Source of the DNA: Oscillospiraceae bacterium
Lineage (GTDB): Bacteria > Bacillota > Clostridia > Oscillospirales > Oscillospiraceae
Direction: 5' to 3'
Length of the DNA stretch: 64,000 nt
NCBI GenBank assembly: GCA_015067765.1
Contig: SVLV01000002.1
Location: 93,428 to 157,427 of the forward strand
The translations under genes and the position numbers were made by a program. This document shows positions 32,301-41,714 of the stretch, in pieces; the stretch's first letter is position 1; each line of letters starts with the position of its first letter. Under the pieces are notes generated by a model, which saw nothing but the letters and a program-made list of their open reading frames with translations, had not been told where the DNA came from and made no database searches.

Positions 32301-32932
32301 TAGAGTTGACACAGGATATTTGGAATTTCGATGATCAATTCCGGGAAGGCGGTATGTGTATCTGCGGCTGTGATGAAGCGGGTGCAGGGCCATTGGCGGG
32401 ACCTGTCTATGCCGCTGCAGTGATTTTGCCGCCGGATTGCCGGATTGATGGCCTGAATGATTCGAAGAAACTGACGGAAAAGAAAAGGGAACTGCTCTAC
32501 GATGTGATTCTGGAGCATGCTTTGGCCTGGTCGGTTGCTGCGGTCAGCGCCAGGGAGATTGATGAGACAGATATCCTCAGTGCCCGGATGCGGGCTATGC
32601 AGCTGGCCATTGATGGACTCACGCAGAAACCGGATTTGGCTTTGGTCGATGGAAACCGCGATAAGGGCCGCACGGCAGCGATTGTGACGCCCCATAAGAC
32701 TGTGGTGGGTGGAGACGGAAAGTCTGCCAGCATTGCAGCGGCCTCAATTCTGGCTAAGGTCAGCCGGGACCGTTATGTATCCCGTGAACTGGAGCGGCAA
32801 TACCCGCAGTATCGATTTGCACAGCACAAGGGCTATGGCACGAAGCTGCACTATGAAATGCTGGACCAGTTCGGCCCCTGTCCGGAGCACCGGGTTTCTT
32901 TTCTGAAGAAATGGAAGGAAGGAACGAGATGA
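32297..32932 (+). CDS. rnhB: Ribonuclease HII
   Basis: 211 residues. CDEAGAGPLAGPVYAAAV carries the catalytic Asp-Glu pair, LNDSKKLTEKKR and the later DGN and SIAAASILAKVSRD motifs complete the type 2 RNase H site. It removes ribonucleotides and RNA in hybrids. ATG overlaps the rbgA stop by 4 nt. In normal neighbourhood (rbgA-rnhB-yraN). Confidence 0.96.
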   Translation: MIELTQDIWNFDDQFREGGMCICGCDEAGAGPLAGPVYAAAVILPPDCRIDGLNDSKKLTEKKRELLYDVILEHALAWSVAAVSAREIDETDILSARMRAMQLAIDGLTQKPDLALVDGNRDKGRTAAIVTPHKTVVGGDGKSASIAAASILAKVSRDRYVSRELERQYPQYRFAQHKGYGTKLHYEMLDQFGPCPEHRVSFLKKWKEGTR

Positions 32933-33285
32933 GTCGCAGTGCCGGTACATGGGGAGAGGCACAAGTTGCCAACTACCTGCGAAAAAAGGGGTATCGTCTG
33001 CTGGCACATAGTTACCACTGTCGCTTTGGCGAGGTGGATTTGATTGCCCAAAAACGGAGCGTACTGTGTTTTGTAGAGGTGAAGACCCGCAGTAATCTCT
33101 CCATGGGATTACCCCGTGAATATGTGACTGCTCAGAAACAGGAGAAGATCCGAAAAACAGCGGCGTTCTATCTGGCATCCAAGGAATTGGATTGTCCGGT
33201 GCGGTTTGATGTAGCGGAGGTCTATACGGATGAAGCACACACGCCCGGTTCTCTTCGCATAGAATATCTGGAAAATGCGTTTTGA
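32929..33285 (+). CDS. UPF0102 (YraN) nuclease-fold protein
   Basis: 118 residues. GEAQVANYLRKKGYRLL, FGEVDLIAQ and VFVEVKTR-like CFVEVKTRSN give the E...D...E-x-K pattern of a restriction-endonuclease-like fold. Role unclear, linked to recombination/replication neighbourhoods. Start ATG 32929 overlaps the rnhB stop (ATGA) with SD GGAAGGAACGAG; an earlier in-frame ATG at 32911 lacks an SD. Confidence 0.92.
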   Translation: MSRSAGTWGEAQVANYLRKKGYRLLAHSYHCRFGEVDLIAQKRSVLCFVEVKTRSNLSMGLPREYVTAQKQEKIRKTAAFYLASKELDCPVRFDVAEVYTDEAHTPGSLRIEYLENAF

Positions 33286-33293
33286 GGGGAAGG

Positions 33294-34283
33294 ATGGAAT
33301 TGATCTCTTATTTTGATGCCCACTGTGATACAATCTACCGCTGTTATATGGATGGCGATACGGTACAGATCCCATTTGGAGAGGATTCTCAGCAGCAGAA
33401 TACTTTTTTTGAAGATTGCCATACGCTGCGGGAGAACAAGGGACATATCGATTTGGAGCGGGCCGGAAAGTATGGCCGGTATGCGCAGTTTTTTGCGCTG
33501 TTCTACGACAGCAAAGGAATCCCGCAGGGAGAGATGTGGGAGATCTGCCGACAGCTTCATCGGCGTTTTCTACAGGAACTAGAGGAAAATCCGGAGCGGA
33601 TCACCCATTGCTGCACCGGAGAGCAGGTAGACGAGACGGTTGCGGCGGGAAGAACTGCGGCGCTGCTCTCCGTTGAGGGGGCCGACCTGCTGGATTGTGA
33701 TGTGCACCATTTGGCGGAAGCAGCCGATTGGGGTGTACGCCTGATGAATCCGGTTTGGAATCGTGCCAACCGACTCTGCGGTACCAATTGTGAGGAGCCG
33801 CAGAGGGGCTTTTCTCAGGACGGTCTGGAGTTTATCCGCGAGATGGAACGGCAGGCGATCTATGTGGATGTGTCGCACCTGTCCGATACCGGTTTTTGGG
33901 ATCTCTATCGGGCAGCAAAGCGACCGATGGTCGCCTCCCATTCCAATAGTCGGGAGATCTGTCCCCATCCAAGAAATCTGACCGATGACATGTTCCGGGC
34001 GATCCGGGATACCGGTGGTGTAGTAGGTCTGAATTTCTACCAGAATTTTGTAGGAGAGGATCCCTCTATGGATGCTCTGGTACATCATGTGGAGCACTTC
34101 CTCGCCCTGCAGGGAGAACACACTCTCTGCCTTGGTGGAGATATGGATGGCTGCGAGAAGCTGGCTGGTGGTATGGAAGGGCTGCAGGATGTGCCGCGCT
34201 TGTACTACGCATTGGCAGACCGAGGGTATAGCCAGGATCTGCTGGAAGACCTTTTCTGGAATAACTTAAGGAAACTGCTCTGA
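33294..34283 (+). CDS. Membrane dipeptidase (peptidase M19) family protein
   Basis: 329 residues. DAHCDT near the N-terminus (zinc His-x-Asp variant H-C-D), EGADLL (bridging Glu), DVSHLSDTGFWD and VASHSNSREICPHPRNL (second-site His), then GGDMDG. These are the metal ligands of renal-dipeptidase-like enzymes, which hydrolyse dipeptides, including D-amino acid ones. No signal peptide, so cytosolic. ATG 33294 preferred over a TTG at 33282 overlapping yraN. Confidence 0.92.
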   Translation: MELISYFDAHCDTIYRCYMDGDTVQIPFGEDSQQQNTFFEDCHTLRENKGHIDLERAGKYGRYAQFFALFYDSKGIPQGEMWEICRQLHRRFLQELEENPERITHCCTGEQVDETVAAGRTAALLSVEGADLLDCDVHHLAEAADWGVRLMNPVWNRANRLCGTNCEEPQRGFSQDGLEFIREMERQAIYVDVSHLSDTGFWDLYRAAKRPMVASHSNSREICPHPRNLTDDMFRAIRDTGGVVGLNFYQNFVGEDPSMDALVHHVEHFLALQGEHTLCLGGDMDGCEKLAGGMEGLQDVPRLYYALADRGYSQDLLEDLFWNNLRKLL

Positions 34284-34297
34284 CAAAGGAGAATCAT

Positions 34298-34987
34298 ATG
34301 GCCCTTTACGCAATAGGTGATCTCCACCTGTCTCTGGCCTCTAATAAGCCGATGGATATCTTCGGTGACGGCTGGCGGGACTATGTGGAACGGATCCGGG
34401 AAGGATTTGCACAATTGAATGATGAGGATGTCATAGTGTTGTGCGGTGATCTGTCCTGGGGAATGTCACTGGAGGAGTCTCTGGAGGATTTCCGGTTTAT
34501 TCATCAGCTGCCGGGCACGAAACTGCTGCTGAAGGGCAACCATGATTACTGGTGGAACACGGCAACGAAGATGGAAAAGTTCTTCGCCCAGCACGAACTG
34601 ACCAGTTTGAAAATTCTGCACAACAACTGCTATTTCTATGGGGATCAGGCAATCTGTGGGACCCGGGGATGGTTCTATGAACTGGACAATCAAGGTACCC
34701 ACAATGAAAAGATGCTGGCACGGGAGGCAGGGCGACTGGAGGCATCTCTGCAGGCGGCAGGGGAGAAGGAGAAGCTGTGCTTCCTGCATTACCCGCCGCT
34801 GTATCAGGGCTATCAGTGTCCGGAGATTCTGGCCGTCCTGCAAAAATACGGTGTCAGGCAATGCTTTTATGGGCATTTGCACGGGCAATCCCACCGTCGC
34901 GCCATCGAGGGGGAGTGGAACGGAACCCATTTTTCGCTGATTGCGGCGGATTACCTAAAATTTATTCCGAAAAAAATTTGCGATTAG
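34298..34987 (+). CDS. Calcineurin-like metallophosphoesterase
   Basis: 229 residues with all five motifs: GDLHL, GDLSWG, GNHDYWW, HYPPLY (His) and GHLHG. This soluble YpfK/YjkD-like type is common in Clostridia as a phosphodiesterase of unknown substrate. SD AAAGGAG; 14 bp after the dipeptidase. Last gene of the rbgA run. Confidence 0.92.
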   Translation: MALYAIGDLHLSLASNKPMDIFGDGWRDYVERIREGFAQLNDEDVIVLCGDLSWGMSLEESLEDFRFIHQLPGTKLLLKGNHDYWWNTATKMEKFFAQHELTSLKILHNNCYFYGDQAICGTRGWFYELDNQGTHNEKMLAREAGRLEASLQAAGEKEKLCFLHYPPLYQGYQCPEILAVLQKYGVRQCFYGHLHGQSHRRAIEGEWNGTHFSLIAADYLKFIPKKICD

Positions 34988-35005
34988 TGCAAAAAAGTGT
35001 GGAAA

Positions 35006-35033
35006 TTGAAATAGTTTTCTGCTATCATATAAA
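35006..35033 (+). promoter_or_regulatory. SigmaA promoter of tig
   Basis: TTGAAA (35006-35011), 16-bp spacer, TATAAA (35028-35033). Confidence 0.6.
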
Positions 35034-35076
35034 ATTGCATTGATTGAAATTAATGCTGAACGGAGGAAAAGACAAA

Positions 35077-36384
35077 ATGAGTGTAAAATCCTGTGAGAAA
35101 CTGGAAAAGAGCAAGGTAGCGCTGACCATCGAAGTGAGCGCGGAGGAGTTTGAGGCCGCCATCAATAAGGCTTATCTGAAGCAGCGCGGCAAGATCAATA
35201 TGCCCGGCTTCCGCCCCGGCAAGGCTCCCCGCAAGATGATCGAGAGCATGTACGGCGTCGAGGTCTTCTATGAGGAGGCCGTGAATATCGTTCTGCCTGA
35301 TGCTTATGAGGGTGCTGTGAAGGAGCAGGGCCTGGAGGTCGTCGGCTATCCCGAGGTTGAGCTGGAGAACTGCGGCAAGGAAGGCGTGACCTTCAAGGCT
35401 GTTGTTGCTGTATATCCCGAGGTGAAGCTGGGCCAGTACAAGGGCCTGGAGGCTCCCAAGGCTGAAGTGAAGGTCATGGCTGCTGATGTCAATGCCCGTC
35501 TGAAGGAAATGGCTGCCCGCAATGGCCGTCTGGTCAGCGTGGAGCGCGCCGTGAAGAAGGGCGACACCGCTGTGATCGATTTCGAGGGCTTTGACAATGG
35601 CGTTCCCTTCGAGGGCGGCAAGGGCGAGAACTTCGATCTGGTGATCGGTTCCGGCAGCTTTGTTCCCGGTTTTGAGGATCAGGTTATCGGCATGAAGGCC
35701 GGTCAGGAGAAGGATATCGATATCACCTTCCCCGAGAACTATACCCCCGAGCTGGCCGGCAAGCCCGTTGTGTTCCATGTGAAGGTCAACGAGGTCAAGG
35801 TCAAGGAGCTGCCCGCTATCGATGACGAGTTCGCCAAGGATGTTTCCGAGTTCGATACTCTGAAGGAACTGAAGGCAGATCTGAAGAAGAAGATGACTGA
35901 GGAGCGCAAGAGCGCCGCTCAGCGCGCCTTTGAGGATGCTCTGATGCAGAAGGTTGCTGATGGCATCGAGTGCGAGATCCCCGACGAGATGGTGGATCTG
36001 CAGGCTGACAGAATGCTGGATGGCTTTAAGCAGCAGCTGGCCTCCCAGGGCATTCCCTTTGCTCAGTATCTGCAGATGACCGGCATGACCGAAGAGTCCT
36101 TCAAGGCCGATGCCCATGAGCCCGCTCTGCAGCAGGTGAAGATGGATCTGGCTATGGAAGCTCTGGTCAAGGCCGAGGGTCTGGAAGTCTCCGACGATGA
36201 GGTCGAGGCCGAGATGAAGAAGATCAGCGAGCAGTACGGCATGGATCTGGAGTCCGTGAAGAAGTATCTGCCCGTGGATCAGGTGAAGGAGCAGGTCGTT
36301 CGCGAGAAGGTCATCAAGGTCGTGGCCGACAGCGCTGTTGCAGTTGCTCCTGTTGTTGAGGAGAAGGCTGAAGAGGAGAAGTAA
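35077..36384 (+). CDS. tig: Trigger factor
   Basis: 435 residues. N-terminal ribosome-binding domain with the signature GFRPGKAPRKMIE (44-56), FKBP-type peptidyl-prolyl isomerase insertion (about 150-245, GDTAVIDFEGFDNGVPFEGG onward), and the helical C-terminal chaperone arms. Binds nascent chains at the exit tunnel by L23. SD GGAGGA; start 35077 chosen over an upstream in-frame codon lacking one. Typical neighbour of clpP-clpX-lon in Firmicutes. The last ~10 residues are Glu-rich. Confidence 0.97.
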   Translation: MSVKSCEKLEKSKVALTIEVSAEEFEAAINKAYLKQRGKINMPGFRPGKAPRKMIESMYGVEVFYEEAVNIVLPDAYEGAVKEQGLEVVGYPEVELENCGKEGVTFKAVVAVYPEVKLGQYKGLEAPKAEVKVMAADVNARLKEMAARNGRLVSVERAVKKGDTAVIDFEGFDNGVPFEGGKGENFDLVIGSGSFVPGFEDQVIGMKAGQEKDIDITFPENYTPELAGKPVVFHVKVNEVKVKELPAIDDEFAKDVSEFDTLKELKADLKKKMTEERKSAAQRAFEDALMQKVADGIECEIPDEMVDLQADRMLDGFKQQLASQGIPFAQYLQMTGMTEESFKADAHEPALQQVKMDLAMEALVKAEGLEVSDDEVEAEMKKISEQYGMDLESVKKYLPVDQVKEQVVREKVIKVVADSAVAVAPVVEEKAEEEK

Positions 36385-36402
36385 GCCGCAATACGGTTAC
36401 AT

Positions 36403-36445
36403 ATAAGTCAAGGGGGCGTGTGAAATACACCCCCTTGACTTAAAA
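36403..36445 (+). terminator. Strong hairpin after tig
   Basis: 13-bp outer stem (36403-36415 / 36430-36442) plus an inner GTGT/ACAC; the 3' tail is not U-rich, so termination may be partial and allow clpP read-through. A TTGACT in its right arm could serve as a -35 for TATACT further on (20-bp spacing, too long to trust). Confidence 0.55.
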
Positions 36446-36523
36446 CCATAGTTGGGTGGGTATACTTGGTAAAGTGCCGCAACATGAACGCGGCGTCTTC
36501 GAATGAATCAGGAGGTAATTTCT

Positions 36524-37105
36524 ATGAGTTTGGTTCCTTATGTTGTGGAGCAGACCAACCGGGGTGAGCGTTCCTACGATATTTTCTCCCGTCTGCTGAA
36601 CGACCGCATCATCTTCCTGGGCGAAGAGGTGAATGACACGACCGCCAGTCTGGTGGTGGCGCAGCTGCTGTATCTTGAGGCACAGGATCCCGACAAGGAT
36701 ATCCAGATGTACATCAATAGCCCCGGCGGTTCTGTGACGGCCGGTATGGCCATTTATGATACCATGCAGTATATCAAGTGCGATGTGTCCACCATCTGCA
36801 TCGGTATGGCCGCCAGCATGGGCGCATTTCTTCTGTCCTCCGGCGCTAAGGGCAAGCGCATTGCTCTGCCCAATGCCGAGGTTATGATCCACCAGCCCTC
36901 TGCCGGTACCCGTGGTAAGGTAACGGATATGGAGATCGATGTGGAGCATTTCCTGAAGATCAAGCAGCGTCTGAATAAGATTCTGGCTGAGAACACCGGC
37001 AAGACTGCCGAGCAGGTGAAGAACGACTCCGAGCGCGATCATTGGCTGAGCGCTGAGGAAGCTCAGGAATACGGTCTGGTGGATAAGGTTATCTATAAGA
37101 GGTAA
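36524..37105 (+). CDS. clpP: ATP-dependent Clp protease proteolytic subunit
   Basis: 193 residues. Catalytic triad S98 (GMAASMG), H123 (MIHQP) and D172 (SERDHW). Forms the tetradecameric barrel that works with ClpX, the next gene (4 bp away). ATG 36524 follows AGGAGGTAATTTCT. N-terminal [10 protein letters not shown] matches mature ClpP, with little or no propeptide. Confidence 0.97.
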   Translation: MSLVPYVVEQTNRGERSYDIFSRLLNDRIIFLGEEVNDTTASLVVAQLLYLEAQDPDKDIQMYINSPGGSVTAGMAIYDTMQYIKCDVSTICIGMAASMGAFLLSSGAKGKRIALPNAEVMIHQPSAGTRGKVTDMEIDVEHFLKIKQRLNKILAENTGKTAEQVKNDSERDHWLSAEEAQEYGLVDKVIYKR

Positions 37106-37109
37106 GCAA

Positions 37110-38408
37110 ATGGCTGAGGAAAAGAAGTCTTTGCGCTGTTCTTTCTGCGGAAAGCATGAAAATCAAGTGCATCGCATGATTCAGGGTCCCGGTGTGCGGA
37201 TCTGTGATGAGTGTGTGCAGCTTTGCATGTCCATTTTGGATGATGGCTATGTTGCCGGTCCTGAGGCCGGTTACGAAGCGCCCGATCAGCTGCCCACTCC
37301 CCGCGAAATCAAGGAAGTGCTGGATCAGTATGTGATCGGTCAGGAAGCAGCGAAGATCGCACTTTCTGTCTCGGTCTACAACCACTATAAGCGCACCTAT
37401 TTCGGCGGCGATGAGGATGTGGAGCTGCAGAAGAGCAACATCCTGATGATCGGTCCTACCGGTTCCGGTAAGACCCTGTTTGCTCAGACTTTGGCCCGTG
37501 TGCTGAAGGTTCCCTTTGCCATTGCCGATGCCACTACTCTGACGGAAGCCGGCTATGTGGGCGATGATGTGGAGAATATCCTCCTGCGTCTGCTGCAGGC
37601 CGCTGATTTCGATGTGGAACTGGCGGAGCACGGCATCATCTATGTGGATGAGATCGATAAGATCGCCCGCAAGAGTGAGAATACTTCCATTACCCGTGAT
37701 GTGTCCGGTGAAGGTGTGCAGCAGGCCCTACTGAAGATTCTGGAGGGTACTGTTGCCAATGTGCCGCCTCAGGGTGGCCGCAAGCACCCCCATCAGGAGT
37801 TCATCCAGATCAATACCCGCAATATTCTCTTTATCTGCGGCGGTGCATTTGATGGTTTGGAAAAGATCATCGAAAAGCGCACAAATCGCAAGGGCATCGG
37901 CTTTGATGCCATCGTCGAGAGCAAGGCGGAGCGGAGAACCGGAGAGCTGCTGAAGGAGGTTCAGCCGCACGATCTGCTGAAGTTTGGCATTATCCCCGAA
38001 TTGGTTGGCCGTCTGCCGGTGATCGCAGCATTGAGCGGACTGACCCGGGATGATCTGGTCCGGATCCTCACGGAGCCCAAGAATGCTCTGGTGAAGCAGT
38101 ATCAGAAGCTGTTGGAGTATGACGATGTGGAACTGCATTTCGAGCATGCTGCTCTGGAGGCAGTAGCTGACCAGGCCATTGAGCGCAATATCGGCGCCCG
38201 CGGTCTGCGTGCTGTGATGGAGGGTATCCTGACTCAGGTGATGTATGATATTCCCTCTGATCCTACCATTGATCAGGTGACCATCACTGCTGATTGTGTC
38301 ACCGCTGGTGCAGAGCCGGTGATCTCCCATAATCCCGATAAGGCAGTGCGCCGGGCAAAATTGAAGACCGGAAAGACAGAGGAAACTGCCTCTGAGCCGG
38401 CCTCTTAA
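37110..38408 (+). CDS. clpX: ATP-dependent Clp protease ATP-binding subunit ClpX
   Basis: 432 residues. N-terminal zinc domain C10/C13 and C32/C35 (CSFCGK, CDECVQ), Walker A GPTGSGKT, Walker B IIYVDEID, sensor-1 and the IGF-like loop that docks on ClpP. Unfolds substrates and feeds ClpP. Co-operonic with clpP; weak terminator follows before lon. Confidence 0.97.
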   Translation: MAEEKKSLRCSFCGKHENQVHRMIQGPGVRICDECVQLCMSILDDGYVAGPEAGYEAPDQLPTPREIKEVLDQYVIGQEAAKIALSVSVYNHYKRTYFGGDEDVELQKSNILMIGPTGSGKTLFAQTLARVLKVPFAIADATTLTEAGYVGDDVENILLRLLQAADFDVELAEHGIIYVDEIDKIARKSENTSITRDVSGEGVQQALLKILEGTVANVPPQGGRKHPHQEFIQINTRNILFICGGAFDGLEKIIEKRTNRKGIGFDAIVESKAERRTGELLKEVQPHDLLKFGIIPELVGRLPVIAALSGLTRDDLVRILTEPKNALVKQYQKLLEYDDVELHFEHAALEAVADQAIERNIGARGLRAVMEGILTQVMYDIPSDPTIDQVTITADCVTAGAEPVISHNPDKAVRRAKLKTGKTEETASEPAS

Positions 38409-38416
38409 AGCGTGAT

Positions 38417-38449
38417 AGGGGAGAGGCGAGTTGTCGTCTCTCCTCTTTT
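38417..38449 (+). terminator. Partial terminator between clpX and lon
   Basis: 10-bp stem with one mismatch (38420-38429 / 38434-38443) then CTCTTTTCCC. Confidence 0.55.
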
Positions 38450-38454
38450 CCCAT

Positions 38455-38482
38455 AATCGCAGCAGGAATTCCGGCTGCGATT
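38455..38482 (+). promoter_or_regulatory. 28-bp near-perfect palindrome in the lon leader
   Basis: AATCGCAGC (38455-38463) and GCTGCGATT (38474-38482) flank AGGAATTCCG, itself a GGAATTCC palindrome; only one pair in 14 mismatches. The SD GAAAGGAG follows at once. Candidate operator or leader hairpin; not the CIRCE sequence. Confidence 0.5.
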
Positions 38483-38500
38483 GAAAGGAGTACATATACC

Positions 38501-40897
38501 ATGGAATTGACAACTTTGAATGTACCCGTACTGGCCCTGCGTGGGTTGACCATGTTCCCGGAGCAGACGCTGAGCTTCGATGTAGAGCGGGAGATCTCCA
38601 TTTTCGCACTGGATAACGCTATGGAGAACGGCGATCGCTTGATTATGCTGGTATCACAGAGGGAGATCAGTGTGATGGATCCCCGGGAGCAAGATCTGTA
38701 TACCATCGGTACGGTTTGTGATATTCTTCATATTGTGCGTACATCTGAAACCACGGTCCGTGTGATGGTGCGGGGCCGTCAGCGTGCAAGGATCCACCGC
38801 CTGTGGCAGACCAAGCCGTTCCTGCAGGCCAATGTGGTGCTTCTGGAGGATGACTTCCCCGGTCGATTTACGGCCAAGACAGAGGCACTCCTGCGTCAGA
38901 CTTATGCGATTTTTGGTGAATATCAGAGTTTGGCAACTAATCTTTCTGATGAGATCGTTGCAACGGTTCTGGATTGTCGTGATCCCGGATTTCTGGCAGA
39001 TTTCATTGCACAGAATATTACCCTGCGCCATCAGGATCGTCAGCGTGTGCTGGAGCAGCTGCATCCGGTCCGCCGCCTGCAGTTAATCAATGAGATTCTT
39101 ACCCATGAGGTGGATGTGATCTCTCTTGAGGTCAAGCTGGAACAAAAGGTCCGCGACAGAGTAGCCCGTGTGCAGAAGGACATGATCCTGCGGGAGCAGG
39201 TCAAAGTCCTGCAGCATGAGCTGGGCGATGACGGCGATGAGGAATTGGCAGAGTATATGGAGAAGATCCATAAGGCCAAACTGCCGGAAGAAGTCGAGAA
39301 GAAGCTGACCAAAGAAGTGGACCGCCTCGGAAAGCAGCCTTTTGGCAGCGCAGAGGCTTCAGTGATCCGCAATTATCTAGATACCTGCCTGGAAATGCCC
39401 TGGAATCAGACGACCCGCGACCGGGCCAATGTGGAGGTTGCCAGAAAGATTCTGGATCGCGACCATTTCGGCTTGGAGAAGGTGAAAGAGCGCATTCTGG
39501 AGTTTATTGCTGTGCGCCAGATCTATCCGGAGGCAAAGGGAAAGATCCTCTGCCTGGTGGGACCTCCCGGTGTGGGCAAGACCTCTATCGCAATCTCCGT
39601 TGCCAAGGCAATGAATCGCAAGCTGGCCCGGCTGAGTCTGGGTGGCGTACGGGATGAGGCGGATATCCGCGGTCACCGGAAAACCTATATCGGTGCGATG
39701 CCCGGTCGCATCATCGATGGTCTGATCCATAGTAAATCCATGAATCCTGTTCTGGTGCTGGATGAGATCGATAAGCTGGCTAATGATATGCGCGGAGACC
39801 CCGCTTCGGCCTTGCTGGAAGTGCTGGATAGTGAGCAGAACAGCGCCTTCCGGGATCACTTTCTGGAGCTTCCGGTAGATTTGAGCCGGGTTATGTTCAT
39901 TACCACCGCCAACACGACTGACACCATTCCTCGTCCGCTTTTGGATCGCATGGAAGTGATCCAGCTGACCAGTTATACCGATGAGGAAAAGCTGCAGATA
40001 GCAAAGGCACACTTGCTGCCTAAGCAGCTGAAGGAGCATGGCTTGAAGAAATCGCAGCTTCGTATTACAGATGATGCGATCCGTCTGATGATCAGTGGAT
40101 ATACCCGTGAGTCCGGCGTTCGTGTGCTGGAGCGTCAGCTTGGTAAGATCTGTCGCAAGACCGCAATGCGTTTGGTAACAAGTGATGTAAAGCGGATGGA
40201 TGTTACATCCGATGATTTGAAAGAACTGCTGGGAGTGATTCGCTATCGGGAATCCCTGCATGCTACAAAGAATAAAATTGGCGTGGTGAACGGCCTTGCC
40301 TGGACCGAGGTGGGCGGTGAGCTGCTGGAAGTCGAGGTCAATGTGATGGAAGGCACCGGCAAGCTGGAACTGACCGGTAATCTGGGAACGGTGATGCAGG
40401 AATCGGCAAAGGCAGCCCATAGCTGCCTGCGCAGCCGTGTGGAGGAATTAGGAATCGAGAAGGATTTCTATAAGACCAAGGACATCCACATTCATTTCCC
40501 CGAGGGGGCTGTGCCGAAGGATGGTCCCTCCGCCGGTATCGCCATCACTACTGCAATGCTTTCCGCTTTGACCGGGCAGAAGGTGAGAGGTGACGTAGCC
40601 ATGACCGGCGAAGTCACACTGCGTGGCCGTGTGCTGCCTATTGGCGGACTGAAGGAAAAGACTATGGCTGCCCTGCGCTGCGGGATCAAGACGGTGGTGA
40701 TTCCCAAGGAAAATGAAAAGGATCTGGAAGAGATTGATCAGACTGTCCGTGCGGCACTCCATTTTGTGCCTGTAGAGACGGTGGATGCCGTGTTTGATGT
40801 TGCGCTGATGCATCATAAAGCATCTATAGCAGTAGAGCATATGACGACCATTGCTGCCAATGCGACAGATCATCTTTCCGGCGGTCTGCGGGTATAA
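38501..40897 (+). CDS. lon: ATP-dependent protease Lon (LonA)
   Basis: 798 residues. N-terminal substrate-recognition domain (about 8-205), AAA+ module with GPPGVGKT and [10 protein letters not shown], and the serine/lysine protease domain with S677 (PKDGPSAG) and K720 (GGLKEK), matching E. coli S679/K722. Degrades damaged and regulatory proteins. SD AAAGGAG. Followed 12 bp later by yihA, the common Firmicutes order. Confidence 0.97.
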   Translation: MELTTLNVPVLALRGLTMFPEQTLSFDVEREISIFALDNAMENGDRLIMLVSQREISVMDPREQDLYTIGTVCDILHIVRTSETTVRVMVRGRQRARIHRLWQTKPFLQANVVLLEDDFPGRFTAKTEALLRQTYAIFGEYQSLATNLSDEIVATVLDCRDPGFLADFIAQNITLRHQDRQRVLEQLHPVRRLQLINEILTHEVDVISLEVKLEQKVRDRVARVQKDMILREQVKVLQHELGDDGDEELAEYMEKIHKAKLPEEVEKKLTKEVDRLGKQPFGSAEASVIRNYLDTCLEMPWNQTTRDRANVEVARKILDRDHFGLEKVKERILEFIAVRQIYPEAKGKILCLVGPPGVGKTSIAISVAKAMNRKLARLSLGGVRDEADIRGHRKTYIGAMPGRIIDGLIHSKSMNPVLVLDEIDKLANDMRGDPASALLEVLDSEQNSAFRDHFLELPVDLSRVMFITTANTTDTIPRPLLDRMEVIQLTSYTDEEKLQIAKAHLLPKQLKEHGLKKSQLRITDDAIRLMISGYTRESGVRVLERQLGKICRKTAMRLVTSDVKRMDVTSDDLKELLGVIRYRESLHATKNKIGVVNGLAWTEVGGELLEVEVNVMEGTGKLELTGNLGTVMQESAKAAHSCLRSRVEELGIEKDFYKTKDIHIHFPEGAVPKDGPSAGIAITTAMLSALTGQKVRGDVAMTGEVTLRGRVLPIGGLKEKTMAALRCGIKTVVIPKENEKDLEEIDQTVRAALHFVPVETVDAVFDVALMHHKASIAVEHMTTIAANATDHLSGGLRV

Positions 40898-40909
40898 GGA
40901 GTGACGAGC

Positions 40910-41497
40910 ATGATTAATTTTAACAAGGCAGACTTTGTCCTTTCAGCTGTAAAGCGTACAACCTTTATCCGTGATGGAAAACCACAGGTTACCTTTGCCG
41001 GTCGATCCAATGTGGGCAAGTCCTCTGTGATCAATCGCCTGTTGGGCAGAAAGAATTTTGCCCGTGTGGGCGCAACACCCGGAAAAACCACACAGATCAA
41101 TTATTTTTTGATTGATGGGAAGATTTATTTTACCGATCTTCCCGGCTACGGCTATGCAAAGGTGTCCAAAGACGAGCGGGATCGTTGGGGGCGCCTGATG
41201 GAGGACTATTTTCAGGAGGCGGGATTGATCACCCTGGGGGTTCTGATTGTGGATGCCCGTCATAAACCCACTGCGGATGATGTGACCATGTGTGATTGGT
41301 TCAAGGCGACCGGCTGCCCGATGATCGTTGTGGCCAATAAGCTGGACAAGCTGAAGAAACGGGAGATCGAGCCCAATCTGCAGGTGATCCGTGATACATT
41401 GGAATTGGATGAGAATGCAGTTTTGGTTCCGTTCTCTGCGGAAAAGGGTACCGGAAAGAATGAACTGCTGAATCTTATTGGGCAGATTTGCGATTAA
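40910..41497 (+). CDS. yihA: Ribosome-biogenesis GTPase YihA/YsxC (EngB)
   Basis: 195 residues. P-loop GRSNVGKSSVINR, G2 TPGKTTQINYF, G3 DLPGYGYAKV and G4 NKLDKL. Needed for 50S assembly. ATG 40910 with SD AAGGAGTGACGAG; a GTG at 40901 would shift the SD inside. Co-transcribed with lon. Confidence 0.96.
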   Translation: MINFNKADFVLSAVKRTTFIRDGKPQVTFAGRSNVGKSSVINRLLGRKNFARVGATPGKTTQINYFLIDGKIYFTDLPGYGYAKVSKDERDRWGRLMEDYFQEAGLITLGVLIVDARHKPTADDVTMCDWFKATGCPMIVVANKLDKLKKREIEPNLQVIRDTLELDENAVLVPFSAEKGTGKNELLNLIGQICD

Positions 41498-41500
41498 ATC

Positions 41501-41538
41501 AACAAAACAGACCTGCTATTGCAGGTCTGTTTTGTTGT
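41501..41538 (+). terminator. Terminator after yihA
   Basis: 16-bp perfect stem 41501-41516 / 41521-41536 with TATT loop and T-rich tail. Confidence 0.9.
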
Positions 41539-41653
41539 TACAGTGGAGAAGAAGGAAAGGATTCCTGTATCATTTGAACAAAAAGTATATGCGATCATAG
41601 GTGGAATTTTTGCATCACGGCCACAAAAAATGCTGGTGCGGAGAAAATCCGTG

Positions 41654-41662
41654 TGGTATAAT
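41654..41662 (+). promoter_or_regulatory. Extended -10 promoter of pckA
   Basis: TGGTATAAT (TG at 41654-41655, -10 at 41657-41662); no good -35, so an extended -10 type, about 50 nt before the ATG. Confidence 0.5.
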
Positions 41663-41714
41663 AGGCAAAATTTATTTTGGAGTTATATGGAAAACGAATA
41701 TAGGAGGTATTGAT

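Noticed and set aside
38455..38482. CIRCE (HrcA) element before lon
   Set aside because: The arms do not match TTAGCACTC/GAGTGCTAA; kept only as an unidentified palindrome.
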